A DNA stretch of 64,000 nucleotides, taken from Stereum hirsutum FP-91666 SS1. Taxonomy: Eukaryota > Basidiomycota > Agaricomycetes > Russulales > Stereaceae. Position 1 is the first letter of the stretch. Every line of letters begins with the position of its first letter. Positions 1 to 13,283 of the stretch are shown here, piece after piece. Position numbers and translations under genes: made by a program. The DNA is taken from the NCBI RefSeq assembly GCF_000264905.1, contig NW_006763137.1, positions 70,014-134,013 on the forward strand, read 5' to 3'. The notes beneath the pieces were generated by a model. It ran no database searches and had not been told where the DNA came from. It saw only the letters and a program-made list of their open reading frames with translations.

Positions 1-3000
1 ACTTACGCATCAATATCACAAGGCCGAATGCGAATGGTGCGACGAAAAGAAGAGAAAAGAATAGACGAAACGGGGACGCGAGGGTCCAAAACGAAACGAA
101 GCAACAAGACGACACACACGACACGACACCGTGACGGTGGTACACAGCACTGAGCACTAGGAGCTGCACAGGCTCCGAGCTCTGGCAGTGCGCTCGCCAA
201 GTGGTGTCCTTTGTTTTATTTTGTTTTTGTGCCGTAGATCGTACATAGCACCGGCGCGTCGGTCATACTATCAGACCTGTGAGTTCCACGTTGTAAGTTC
301 CAAGTTCCAGTCAGCCTTAGTCTGCCTAAGTATGTTCTCTTTGTGATGCTTGCTATGCGCACGGAAGCAAGCACGAACAAGAACAGCATGAATCACGATA
401 ATCCCAGTCCGGAATCAGATTGAAACGGCACACGGACGTCGGAGGCTGATGTCCGTCCGTCCGATTCGCCGTCGCCGTCGCCATATCCCATACTGTATCC
501 CATATCTCATATACGACACACCGCATACTACATTCATCGCCGAGATGAGCGAGAAGAAGCTGTTCACAGCTCTCTACCCAAATGAGCCAGCGTTCTCTGA
601 TTTTGATTGGACAAACATAGAAATAGGTTCAGAAAGCCGCCGTGCCGCCCCAGAAGAGAATCACTGCTCAGGTCATGAATGCATGAACTCAGAAGAGCCG
701 GTGGCGGAAGAAGAAACCGAGAAGATGACAATCTCCGCGGAGACGACATACGGAAGCGCAGCGTTAGGCAACATACAGCTGTATTATTATTGAGTTCCTC
801 GCAGCTTCTCGTGTCTTGTTTCTAGTTCAGAGGTGCCACCCTGTTTGGTCCTCTCGCGAAATGAAGCGGGAACAGTGGTGGCCGTCCAAGGAAACACGTT
901 CTGGATCTGATGCCTCACAATGGCATGAGAGAAGCGTAAGCAATAGTGGCATCTGAATCTATCTGAATCCACCAGCGCTCTCCTGCCACCGTCATTCCAT
1001 TATCAGAGCCATCCGTATCATGGTTCTGTTTCGGCTAGTGGTCTGCTAGCTATAGCAGGACAGGAAGTCGGCTGTGCTTCGCCGGATACAAGTAGCGATG
1101 GATGCACAGACGACTGGGATTTGTGCAGTACGGTGTAACGAGTAGGATCGCTACCACCAAGTAGGATCACCACCGCGACCATCGAGACCATTGAGACCAG
1201 TACGGCAATGAACGAACACAACATACCAGACCAACACCGACCGGAAAATCATAATGAAAAACAAATCCGTTTCGTCCTCTTCCACAAAATGAAGCTAGCT
1301 CCCACAGAACCGCCCATCCGTCCAAAAACCACGTTCTGGATCTGATGCATCATGGATCACAATGGCATGATAGAAGCGTACATAAGTAGTCCAGCGCCCT
1401 CCTGCCAGTGCCACCGTCATTAATTCTAGTATCAGAGCCATCCGTATCCGTATCGTGGTTCTGTTTCGGCTAGCCATCTGCTACAATAGTTATAGCAGAA
1501 GCAGTGGTCGGTTGTGCTTCGCCGGAGGTACGAAAATGAACACGAGTAGCGCTGAATATGGATGTGCAGACGACTGCTGGGATCTGTCTGGTATGGTACC
1601 GGTGTAACGAGTAGGATCGCCACCACCAGATAGGATCTCCGCCACCACCAGGATCGCCACCACGACCAGCACCAGCACGACAATCAACGAACACAACATT
1701 GCAGACCAAACCAACACAAACACCAATCCGAAAATCAACGAACATAATGAAAATAACAAAGAAACGGATCCAAATCCGACTCCGTGTCTGATCCTTATTC
1801 TGATATCGCGTGCCGTGCCGTCTCGTCTAGTCACACATCCCGTTCCGTTCATTTAGCTCCCACCCTCACCCACTGGCCGTACCATCCAATCCCAGCATCA
1901 CCTCCATCACCCACATCCGCAAATGATGCAAAGCCTCAAATCCCAACGATCCAACGATCACTCGCCCGCGCGTGGCGACGACGTGAAGGGGCCAGAACCC
2001 ACTCACTGGGACACGTATGGGTTACGATGCAGACGAGGGTGGGAGAAATCGTTGCAGATCTTAGTCCAAACCGCTCTGCATCGATAATTGAAAACTGTTA
2101 ATTGATTGATCACAGCATCCCAAAAATGCCCCTATCCCCCTTCCCATTCCAGCCACTCGAGTTCCTCTTTCGCTCAATTGCGTGGTGGATCAGGAATTTG
2201 GGTGATTCCTCTGATCCTCCACGAATCACGATGACTGGGCGCTCGTATGTCAGTGGCTCGTGTGGCGAACCATTATTGGCATGCAATGGAAGCACAATAG
2301 ATGAAGTCTACAGACCGGAGGTGCTGAAGCAGCGGTCGTAACCTCTGGAGTGAGCAATGGGATGTCTCGATTTGGATCTGGATTTAGCTGCATCCAGACA
2401 CAAGCATGAGGAGCAGCGGCCGCGGTGGAGAGCGACCACCGCGCAAACACAAACAGAAACATAAACATGAACGGAGTGGCGAGCTTACCCACCCACCCAC
2501 CTATCGTATCGTATGGTATCGCCACTGAACCGTCCATTGTTCCCAAAACGTTCGCGGGATCACTGATTCGAGAACCTAAAAACGGGATTGATCATGAGCG
2601 TTAGCGGTGCTCCACCAACTCACCACGACAAAAGCGAGGATGAGAAAACGAGTATACGGATATGGAAGGGGGGCGGTTTTTTTTTGTGTTATGCCATGCC
2701 AGTGATCCAGATCATAGTTCTGGGGACGGATCAGCGTGATGAGGATTGGGTGGGTGCATGCAGGCAGCAGAGGATACCCACACGGATGCGAGAATAGAAC
2801 ATGCCGAGGAGCATGAGAACATGAAAGAGTATTGCGCAAGGAGAGGGACGAGAAGAAGAGAGAGCCCGCGTGGTGGGTCCGTCCGCGCGTCTGTCAAAGA
2901 GTCTGTGAGAGGGCCCAGAAAAGAAGAGGGGCATGCAGGGTTGGACTGATAAGCTGTTCGGCTGGCCATCATCAGATCGCAAGGTGCCGTCCGAATCTGG

Positions 3001-3565
3001 ACTGTGCGTTCTCTTCGAACGTTCTTGTGCGAATGGAGGGAGACTGAGGCTGGGACGCACGCTGATTGATGCGGAAGGGGAAAGCGACTGGGATTCGATT
3101 CGACGAGGAGGACTCGGGGACGGCGTGATCCGGGAAGCCGCGGAGGTCGGAGACTCGGAGAGTGAAACGGAGTGGGGGCGCCAGGGTGCGGGTGCGGACA
3201 TGCCGGCGGGCGGCGGGAGTGGCGTCGTGTTTTTCGGATTTTGCGGGATGGAATTCTGTAGTAAGCTTCCATGGATTGCGATTGAGTGGTGGGCTTAATT
3301 ATCCGGGCGTTCGGGGGATGCAAGGGACGCTCTGCAGGTCCGCCAGCCATTCGCCTCTTGTCGTTCGCGCCTGCTCTCCTTTGCTTTCTTTCCACCGCGT
3401 CGACCATCATCAGGACCGTCCATCAGGCAGCCTGTGCCCGCCACCGAGCGAACGCGTCGAACCGCCACCTGGGATCCCAATTAGAGACAGATCAGATCGC
3501 GCACGACTGACGGAGAGACGAAACGCCTAGAGGGACAGCCTCGACCGAAAACGGACGAAGGCATC
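1..3565. other. Mostly non-coding upstream region
   Basis: I see no gene that I can support with splice sites here. A small open frame beginning with ATG at 545 and ending at 793 on the plus strand (82 codons, acidic, begins MSEKKLF) could be a short gene but has no intron, no recognisable family and no clear promoter. The interval also holds the tandem duplication described separately. The last few hundred bases before 3566 are probably the promoter and 5' leader of the GATA gene. Confidence 0.5.
880..1770. repeat. Approximately 400 bp diverged tandem duplication
   Basis: Two head-to-tail copies, about 880-1275 and about 1320-1770. Both contain, in the same order, the blocks CACGTTCTGGATCTGATGC, TGGTTCTGTTTCGGCTAG, GGCTGTGCTTCGCCGGA or GGTTGTGCTTCGCCGGA, GTGTAACGAGTAGGATCGC, and a closing AACGAACACAACAT. 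Small insertions distinguish them, including a second run of CACCACCAGGATC-type trinucleotide sequence in the downstream copy. No protein-coding role is evident. Confidence 0.75.
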
Positions 3566-5553
3566 ATGCAGTAAGCTCGCCTCTCGTTCCCCGTCCTTTA
3601 AAGCCACTCTCTTGTTCTACGCCACATCTCCTCACCTTCGCCCCCGTTTCTCGTTCCCCGCATCATCCCCACCACCGCCGAGCAGCAGCCACAACAGCAG
3701 CAGCGGCTCGCTATCCCCTTCGCCTGCACCATCGCACCATCAGCCAGAGCATCATCATCGACGAGCCCGGACGCGTTCAGAGTCGCCTGCAGGCTATAGC
3801 GCATCTGCATCTGCATCTAATACGCGTCGGTCGCCCCGTCTGGACGATCCCATCAGTCGATCGCGTCCCGCGCCGCGCACGAGTCCCGATCGCCATCAAA
3901 GGGCGACATCTTCACCAGAGCCCGAGCTCTACCGTCGGAAGCAGACCGAGCCAGACTCCGCTTCGACCCCGCCGCCGAGCAAGAAGAACGACGTCTCTAA
4001 TTCAAATACTACGACTGTGAGTGCTCTCTTCCCTCTTCCTCTCCTCTGACCGACGCTGACCAGACTCTGTCCCAGTTGAAAGAGTTCAACACACTGCCAC
4101 CGATCCGGACGATGCCCCACCGCACCGACTCTGTCTCCCTCGCCCAGAGGTTAGTCTTTACTCCATCCATAGACGCCCTCATCCCGTCCATCCCGTCCTC
4201 CTCTTCCATTTCATCCACCTACTTAACGCCACAACAGCTTCTTCAGACACGGCGAAGACTCGTCCCTCCTCCAGCACCACATCCACCCCTCTCCCCATCC
4301 CCCCATCGCAACCCTCCCCCAGTCCCCCTCGCTTTCCTCCTCCTCCCTCGACAGGTCCTCCGTAGACTCTCCCGCTCCCTCCGCACGCGCAATGTACTCC
4401 TCCTACGCCGACCAGCCCGAACGCAGCTCCAGGATGTATTACCTCCACGGCAACGCCCCTCCCCCTACGTCCTCAAACGGCAATGACGCCTACTATTCTC
4501 ACCCCTCTGACGCCCACCGCTACCACTCCACCAACAACCACGGCGTCCAGCCCCACCAAGTCTACCCTCCTCCGTCCCATGTCGTCCCCTCCCAGATCTC
4601 CGCTCCTTCGGCCGGTCTCGGGCTCGGTATGCACGGGGCTATGTATCCCTTCGGCGGTGTCGGCACCGGTCAGCAGTCCCAGAGCTTCCAGATCATGTAC
4701 ACCGACGACGCGAGCACGAAGCTCAGCGATAGGGTTCGCCGCAAGTGTTTCAATTGTGCCACCACCGACACGTCCACCTGGAGGCGGTCCAGTCTCAACC
4801 CCGGTAAAGTCGTACGTGTGACCATCATCGCTATCGTTTTTGTTCTCTTCGCTCACCGCTTTTGGGCACTCACAGCTCTGCAACAAATGTGGCCTCTTCG
4901 AGCGCACCCATTCCCGTCCTCGCCCCGACCAGTTCCCACACAAACGCGGTCCCCTCTCGTCCACCTCCCTCCGCGTCCTCCCTCCCTCCTCCCCTGCCCA
5001 TCCAAACCACCCCTCCCACCTCCAGCACCACCACTCCTCCTCCCCGCACTACTCCTCCCACTCGCATTCTCACTCGCCCACCACCCACCGCCGTCCCTCG
5101 CCCCCCAACCATCGTACCATCCTCCCTCCAACTCATTCTCTCGCATCCACATCACCACACCTCAGCGCGCATTCGCCACCCATGTCTTCCAACCATCTTC
5201 CTTCAATTTCTTCCTCGTCCTCATACGCGCATAACTCCATCCCTCCCCTCATGTCCGACAACAACGGCTCGTCCTCCGCCTCTGGCCGCGGACGCTCCGT
5301 AAGCGACACCACCCTCCCACAGATCCACTCGTGGCTCGACGCGCCAGCGACGAGTACCGCGGGCGGCGTGGACCGACACGGGAGGTTACGCAGCCCGAGC
5401 GTCAGGGAGGGCAGGGACAGAGATCGGGAGTACCGTGAGAGGTATGGCGGAGGTGGTGGGTCTGTCGTAGAGGGAGAAATGGGAAGTCCGTTGTCGAGGA
5501 GTCGGCAGGTCGCTGCAGCGGCGCCGATGTCGATTAGGACGAGGAGTCCTTGA
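3566..5553 (+). CDS. GATA-type zinc finger transcription factor (554 aa, 5 exons)
   Basis: Predicted nuclear DNA-binding transcription factor. Exons 3566-3570, 3683-4016, 4076-4149, 4238-4811 and 4876-5553 join in phase with GT-AG introns. The first coding exon is only ATG plus two bases. The protein is low-complexity, rich in Ser, Pro and His, apart from one GATA finger: Cys308, Cys311, Cys331 and Cys334, giving C-X2-C-X19-C-X2-C, with the TWRRS loop typical of GATA fingers and LCNKCGLFERTH on the C-terminal side. A phase 0 intron falls inside the finger, right after PGKV. A Ser- and Arg-rich tail of about 200 residues follows and ends in SPLSRSRQ and nearby basic stretches. The finger and its intron position are shared with the gene at 16.5 kb, so the two are paralogues. 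The target genes and orthology (nitrogen, iron or light regulation) cannot be decided from the finger alone. Confidence 0.9.
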
Positions 5554-6751
5554 GCGCATCGAGGATGCTTCCGCTTCCGATCATTGGATGGACCGGGGCC
5601 GTCCGTGGCGTGATGATCAGGGTTCGTTTTTGATTGTCTATATTTAAGGTCGTGTGCGTGTTTTGCTTGGTGTGTTTCAGGTCTCGTCTGCTCGTCGTTC
5701 GTCGTTCCCTCGCTCTCCTGCTCTCGTTTTTTTTTGGTCTCCGTCTCCGTCCGTCAATGAACGCAATCCGGCCGTCTCTGTCTCTTTCTTGTGTACTTTT
5801 AGAGTCTCCCTCCTGCCCTCCCGCCCCTCCGATCCTGCGCTACTGCTACTGTCTACTTTCTTGTCCCCCGTTCGCCTCAGTGCGTACATAAAAGACTCTT
5901 TTATTCCTGCGTCGTCCGAGTCCCTCGTCAAAGCAATCGATACGATTATGATCCCTGACCGTCGCGTACATGCATGCAGCGGCGCTGGTACGGTATCTTT
6001 ATCAATCATCTGTGATATACATCCCCTTTTTTTCCTTTTCTTTTTGTCTTTTCATGTTCCTTTCCGCCTTGTCTTTTCATGTTCCTTTCCGTCTCGTCTT
6101 TCACCTTCCTCGAGAGCTATCACGTGTCGCTCGCGCCCGATGGACTCGTCTTCGGTTTTGCTCGTACAGGTACACTGCGGTACGTAACGATACATACAGA
6201 ATACCCTTCTTTCTTTTTCTTCTCTCTCATCGTCGTCGTCGTCGTTGTCAGCTATAACCTATCCTGGCTCCTGGCGATGCGTCGGTTTCTTGCTCGTGCG
6301 CGTGCTCGGTTCTTTATCATTTTTTGCGTTTCTTTCTCTGACACTTGACCTTGACTACCGATTTTCTTGCTGCTGATTCGTTCTCCGTCCCATGGTCGTG
6401 GCCCGACTGCGACTGAAGTACCCTCGAAATGAAAAGTTGTATCCCACCCACCCCTCCCATCCTTCCCTGCCTTCCCTTCTCCCGTCCGTATAAATCTGAG
6501 AGGTCCTGCTACGCTCCGTACGCTATGCTGACTTTTTTCGTTTTTTTTTCTTGTATCATAAATTATGTATGTACGCTGCCTTGCCTTGAGTCCTACCTTG
6601 AGAGGTATGGGGAAAATGTGAATTTGAACTATTTGGCATTCGCTGATACTGTAGTCTGACAGTATAGTACGAACTGAGAACTCCGCGTGGACTCGGGACT
6701 GGGAAGGATTCAGATGCATATTGATGCTGTGGAATGTGGTGTTTAGAGTCC

Positions 6752-6779
6752 GATGGGATGGGATGGGATGGGATGGGAT
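6752..6779. repeat. (GATGG)n microsatellite
   Basis: About five and a half uninterrupted GATGG units. Simple repeat with no evident function. Confidence 0.9.
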
Positions 6780-8713
6780 TGATTGCATGATGCGTACGTC
6801 TGTTTGTATCACTGCAAGTGTGTATGTTTGTTCGTGGTGGATGGACAGACGGATGGGGATAAACATCAGATATCAGAGCTCACATCAGGCATCAGAGTTC
6901 ATAATCACACTCTAAGTATCCAAGGAATTGGAAGGTATGTATGTAGGGGAAGGAAGGAAGGTCGGGGATTCAGATGATGCACGGTGGGAGATCTATGATA
7001 GGAAAGTTCAAAAGAGAATGTACGTTGAAGTTCCGATTCGGCGTCCGCTGATGCGTGGGTGATGAGTGATGACATTGGACGGAACGCTCTGAATCACGAC
7101 TGCATGCACAAGGGAGCACAAGGCAAAAAAGCGGGTCGGTGCCGCTCGGGAAGAGTAAGCCCTGAGGTATGTAGGGGAAAGTACGTGGACGAATGGGTTA
7201 CTCTTACGAGGCGGATTGCAATTGGAGGTGGAGGCCTTGTGGTACAGTCGATGATTATAATCCCGCGATGGTATCTCCGCTCGAAATGTGCATCGTGTCA
7301 ATGACGGCCGCCGTCCCTTCCGTTCTCTCCAAAAACGTATCAGGCTCGATCCTTAATAGTACACCACGCGCCCCACAATGTCGGCATGCAATGTCATAAA
7401 AGAAAATAGGATCCAGTCTCGACACTACATACATACACCACGCGCCCCCAAACTGAATACCAGCGAAATGCCAGTGTCGGCATCATACCCTACGAACCGT
7501 TTCAGCATGATTCTTAACTCAACCATAAGTTCACCGGTGACCATTCCAAAGAACAAGAACAAGAACAAACAAAGTTGAAAAACTCCCGGTCGTGAACGGA
7601 GAATACTAGGGTACGGAGAACTCCAGTGGTTCGAAAGCGAAAGTTCCGGACCCAGACGAGCTCCGATTGATTCAGAGGCATTGGTGACTGCCGCGGGGTG
7701 TGCCGAGACTATACTTCCTCAGGTGTCAGAGCGGAGAGCGGAGAAGGAAGAAGGCGTCTGTCGGGGAGGACGAAAGGAATGTTCCAATCAGTGGTACATA
7801 GAAGGTGGTTGTGACGGGTCCTGAGCGCTCGTTGAGCTTAGGAACTGAGGATGACTGGAACCGGAAACGATGGCGACGGTTCTCAGGCAGGCGGATTTTT
7901 TGGGTTCGTGTCAGGTCAGTTACGGTGGTCGGAGGGTGGAGGAAGAAGAAGGTGGACGGATGTTTTTCTTTCTTTCTTTTTTCGTCTTCGACGGGCAGGC
8001 GAGGAAGGGAAGGTGCTGTAATCATTGCGTCGGCGCTTCACGGTCCCAGTTGCAATTGTACCTGTATGTACCTGTTCCGTTTGAGTGGAAGGGAATAACG
8101 AGGTTCTGGTTCAGTCATCGTCCAATGAATCGAGAGCCACATAATCACGCTCATACATACAACAACAACGACATACCGATTACAGCGTGGTATACGTACA
8201 TACGACGTCGACGTCTGAGAGCGCCCAGTTCGCTGCGCTGCGGGGAATCCCCAGCCCAAGGATTTGTTTCGTGATGGATGCGCACGGCCACGGCTGTATG
8301 ATGCGAGTCTAGAAGCTAGCCTTTCTTCCATCGCACCAGGTCCATACACCTATCGTTGCGTCAAGAAGTCGTCAGAAACAGTAGTGACTGACAGCATCAA
8401 TCCCTGCGTTAGGGTGCAGATCGCGCTTTGACCCACCCTTCGTGGCGCCACTACCCACTGACGGGACTTCTCCTCTCGGAACGGGGAACCATACAGCCAC
8501 ATATGTATATTGTTGTCTCGCAGATTTCGTCCGGATTGGGCATGGTATGGTATGAACGCTATCATTGACAGCGCGTTTGCGGTCACAGAGAGGGAGTTAA
8601 AGTTAGGGTTCAATGTCATTGACGGGATTCCTGTTTACCGCGCGATCCTTGGAGGTCTAACATAGAAGACCACGAATCAAATAAGGACGAGGAATGGGAA
8701 GACGAGGATGGGC

Positions 8714-8738
8714 TTGGGTTTGGTTTGGTTTGGTTTGC
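8714..8738. repeat. (GGTTT)n microsatellite
   Basis: About four GGTTT units in a row followed by GCC. Simple repeat. It is too short and too isolated to be read as telomeric. Confidence 0.8.
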
Positions 8739-11700
8739 CTGTGAAATCTGATGGGGAGGTCTAACGTCCGATACGGAGATGGTCAGTTGGCTATGATTTC
8801 GAGGAGTTGATGATGATGGCGAGAAAGAACAGTGCATGCACAGGAACGAAACACAACAACAAAAGCAGACATGTACGTACTTCCGGAACAAGAGAAAGTG
8901 AATGACCTCGGGCGGAAAGAAGAAACGGACTGCGAATCGGACGATGTTGCCAGATTGCGCTATGGCGGAAGGGGAACACGGCGTGCGCGGGCCACATGGG
9001 GATCGACAAGGTCATCATGGGCGTTGAGGCACTGGATTTGATTCAATGATCGCACGGCAGGGAGAGAGCGGGGGTGGACGTACGGCGGGGTTGGGCCTGC
9101 CATATGGGCATTTCAATGCGAGTTCTAGACTAGATCGCAAAGCATTCGCATCAGTGAGAGGATCTGACGAGGTCGGTCGGAGATGGGCCCAATGACGGAA
9201 AGGTTGAGCGGACCCATCACGGACAGGAAAGGAACTATCTGACTTGTGGACGGGAACGTGATACTTGGGTTTCATTCGTGTGCGGAACACACGACGGCGA
9301 GACTCGAGTGCGATGGCTTCGTGTGTATCCTTGTGTACCTATTGGCGGCACGCGCGATCTTTATCCCAGACTGGATGTGTGGCAATGGGAAGAATTGTCC
9401 CGATGAAGGATCTCTGGTCGTGCCACAGGGCGATGGGAGGTATTTCTGCCCCCAGGTGAACGCTCTCCTCGGGGCGCCTTGAGGCCAAAGCGCCCCGTTC
9501 TTCCTAAAGTTAGACGTTGACCGTATCAAAACCGACGCTCGGCAATCGGGTTTTCGAGATGGGTTGAGCCAGCGACGATGGCATCAATGGATGAGTATTC
9601 AATTAGCGAGATAATTAAAGACCGGTCATCAGTGCTTGATGCACGGACAGTCTCAGTGACGCCGAGTCCTTTCCTCGACACAAACGCAACGCTCATACTC
9701 CCGAATACAGCTGTGCGCATGTCCTTAGTTCTAGGGTTGTCCTGACATACCAGCGGCTCACTTCCCGCCCGCTGCTGTGCAGAACAACCCTTTCCTCGGC
9801 ATCCGAGACAATACGCACTTTACAGAGTCATACAGCAGCTAGATTAGACCTGCTGTGTCCCTACTAAGAGTGTACAAGGTTTCATCGCACGGAGGCTCTG
9901 CTAGGTTTGGTTCTATGAGAGAACATATGTAGGCTCGGCCGCTCTCACACTGGAGAGCGCAACCCGCACCATTGCGTCCGTCGAGTCCTAATGGAGTATG
10001 GCCTCTGGGGAAGCGTGGGGCATAGCTCAAGTTCGTCATCCGGCGGACTTGGGGGCGATGAGAGATAGATAGGGGGCAGGATGAACGCCTCGAAGGCTGA
10101 TAATCACGATCACGGAGAAGTGATAGACGGATGGTGGACGGCGGAATTCAGATGCTGATGATAACCCAAAGACGTTCAAGTGTTACAGCAGTATGATCTA
10201 CGTCGAAGGTTTCATTTCTGATACATGTGTTCGTTGATATCGAGCATCAAACGGGAAGGGATGGATAGGAGATACACAGGATGATGATGAATTTTGTTGG
10301 GACTTACCGTGATAATCGCGAGCGGATGGGCTTTGCTTACGCTTTGAATCGCTTTGGGTACGGATAGCATGGCTGTTATGTCAGGAGCTCCGAGGCATAG
10401 CCCTGTAGATCCAATGTCATCATCTCCTATCATACCGTTCATTACCCTGCATCCAGTTCAGCCCATGCCACAATAACATTAAGTTAACAAGATCAGCACG
10501 TACAGACCTATCCGGAGGTGCGGAGCTGCACTCATTGCAATGCCTCACGACCTGTCGACGCGGCCAGTGAACGTCTCGGTGTCCATAGTCGGTACGCCAT
10601 TCGGCTCGGGATACCGTCAACACTAGAGAACACTCCAGAAGCCTGTCTCGAAATGAGTTGAGATACAACTGGTGACGAAAGCCACGGCCATCTTGCGACC
10701 AAGGGAAGAGTCGGTTCAGATAGAACGAAAGCGTGAACACGCACCTTGGAGCCGATCCAAGTCGATCGCGAAGAGCGTGATGCATATCCTAGTGTCAGAA
10801 ACAAAAACAGGTCCATATGGGACGATAGGAAGGAGTGGCGAACGAGATCCAACTTCGAGAGCTCCGTCGAATACGGATGTTTCTCCAAGTTTGCTCGCCT
10901 GCTCTGACACCTTGTCTTCAATCGGAGTTGTCACAAAATAGCAGATCGAGAACAGTAGCAAGTCATTTTCCCAGAGAGTCCCAGTCGACGAGCTTTCTGG
11001 CTCTGAGGTGATGGTGGTTTCGATTCTTTAACAATGCCCGTGGCACTTCGTGTGGCGTCGCTAACCGATAGCGCGTGACGTCACATTGTGACAGAAGTGA
11101 CGGGACGCGTCTCGATCGCGACAGTCACGGATGTTGATTTTCGTTTCTTTTCCTCCTCGTCACATCATCGAGATCAGTCGTCCTTCAGTACTTACCTACT
11201 CCTGAAACCTGCGGTCTTCAAGTCCTGCGTGTATCGTACAGGACAGGAAGATCATTTTACTTGGTGAAACTATAGATGAAGGATGGAATGGCCAACTAAT
11301 CGTGCGCACTCTTTCCTCACCACCGTCCGGTACTTACACTGCTGACCTTTGCGTTTGTATGTCTTCAGACGGTACCATGATCACACTCTCCTTCACTGCT
11401 TCGAAAACGCGATATATGTGGGGTCTTAAAAGCTACGCTCTCCGAACGATCCAACTGGTGGAAGGCTGAAGAATATTTCGGACAAGCTTGGGCTCTCTAC
11501 ACGCCTCCTCTCTTACTTCATGGTAAGTTCTTGCATGACACTCTCACTGCTTCTTGTTATACATGTCATCGGCGACGATGCTCTGTCTTTAAGTCGTATG
11601 CACGATGATTGGACTGCATGCCCGTATTGTGCGCCTCACAGAGCTCGTCTTACGATCTGCACTTGGGATGTTGATGTCCTGTTTCGACGCTGTGGCCCAC

Positions 11701-11935
11701 TGTAATCCGGTCGCACATACTATGATGATCTACTTTTGTTGACCCACTCGGCGACTGTTATGCCATCTACTCGACCCACCATCTACTCGACCCGAACACG
11801 CCTATAACTCCTACATACGCAGAACGCGATGGGCCTTCTCCTTCGGATAAAAATAGAAGTGACTAGCCCAAAAGCAGAGACGACGGTGTTCTCCCCAAAA
11901 ACGTCTATGAACCGAGCTTTGCCATCATCAGCTTA

Positions 11936-12861
11936 ATGCTAGCCATAACTTTCCAATCCGTATCATGCATTAAATTCCCTGCTATGGACAAAAACCGAGA
12001 GGAAGAGTCCATCGTGGCCACTCGAGGACCACGTCCACCCGTCCGTGCTACATATATATCGGGGTCAACTCTGCACCCTATGGCAAAAATCTACTCCATG
12101 GGAGCCCGATCCTCGAGAACACTATCCTTTACGAAATTGGTGACAACAATGGGGAATATTGAGGATGAAAATAGATATACAATCAATAAGCCCCGTCCAG
12201 AAGACAGCTTGAATTTTATGAAGCGTGCTCCTGTTGCCAGAAGAATAAGGTCTCAGAGCCGTCGCGTCCTATACGAGAATGCCTTCGATATCGCCAAAGA
12301 AGCACACATCCCTCCATCTAAGATTTGCCTTAGTACGTGACTGCATGCTAGATGTATTTCAGGCAGCTTACATTCTTAAGCACTACTCGCAGTGACCAAT
12401 GCCACTCTGCGCGGCTTCGCAAGGTTTGACGGCGACGGCATCAAGCATGGATCGAAAGGAAAGCTTTCAACCTTTCCTCCCGTGCTCTATTTCTTCGAAT
12501 ACCCCTTACCCTCTGTCGGGATAATCGCACCTTGGTTTGGATACTGGTCGCTAGATCCGGTTAAAGTGAACGATTGCTCTGTAATGGCCTGGGAAACCAA
12601 ACTTGCCACAGGATACACCAGGTCGGAAGCGAAACTTGTTGTGGAGGGATGCTCAAACATGGTCTTTGGTCGGGAATATGGGTGCATGGACAGGTTTCTT
12701 CTATCATCTTGGTGAGATACGAGTTCAATTGACGTGTGTTCATCCTCCATAGGAAAACGTCACTCAGTCGTGCGCAGATGACAGTTGAAAGCGAGGTTGA
12801 ATTGGTGCATGCTCTTTTCCGTTCGCAGCAGACCACGGATCGAGGAAGTTCAGAGCTCTGA
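11936..12861 (+). CDS. Hypothetical protein, 268 aa, 3 exons
   Basis: I do not recognise this family. Exons 11936-12332, 12393-12693 and 12753-12861 join in phase with canonical introns (GTACGT...GCAG and GTTTCT...ATAG). The N-terminal part is basic (RSQSRRVLYENAF). The second exon is aromatic-rich and looks folded (STFPPVLYFFEYPLP, APWFGYWSLDP), and the protein ends in a helical stretch (AQMTVESEVELVHAL). The true start could be a later ATG, at 11984 or 12081. Just downstream, another plus-strand frame of about 60 codons (SYGLVPEYMRAEIQDAVSV) stops at a TAG near 13010 and resumes for 30 codons. This suggests either an alternative 3' end or a decayed neighbour. Confidence 0.5.
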
Positions 12862-13283
12862 AATGTAGGGGAATATTGCCTTCGTATGGTCTTGTACCCG
12901 AGTATATGCGTGCAGAAATACAGGATGCTGTCAGTGTTTATATGTATCGGGAGGAAGCTTTAGAGAGTTTGCGGAGCTTAGATTCTGCACAACGCGGTGT
13001 TTTCTAGACGGCGCTGCATGGGCTGGGTATTTTTGCCACTAACACTTCCAAGGACGGCTCTTCTACTGAGGCTATAGATTTCTCTCAAATATTGTCAGAT
13101 TTTTCCATGCGACGAGAATACCGCAGACCAACCACGTCGAGTGTAGACTCTAAGCTCCACAAACACTGATGCGGACGATGACGCGGGGGCGTGACAAAAA
13201 TCGGATTACGTAGGCGTTGAAGCAGCTTTTCAAAATTCGTCTCCTCTCGTCGCCCTCCACTAGCACTGCGTGCATTGTTCATC

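Larger units (their letters stand above)
5554..11935. other. Long interval without a convincing gene
   Basis: The first several hundred bases are pyrimidine-rich and are probably the 3' leader of the GATA gene. After that I find only short open frames without consistent splice sites on either strand. The best candidate is a minus-strand frame at about 11030-10746, roughly 95 codons open from its upstream stop to a good GTGCGT donor at 10745. It reads like protein (TPIEDKVSEQASKL), but I could not extend it into a full gene. Two microsatellites are present. Confidence 0.45.

Noticed and set aside
1018..1852. Hydrophobic minus-strand frames in the tandem duplication
   Set aside because: They arise from simple-sequence DNA (CACCACGACC-type repeats read as Val/Leu runs). 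No start, splice or family support.
8714..8738. GGTTT repeat as an interstitial telomere
   Set aside because: Basidiomycete telomeres are usually TTAGGG-type. Four GGTTT units are an ordinary microsatellite.
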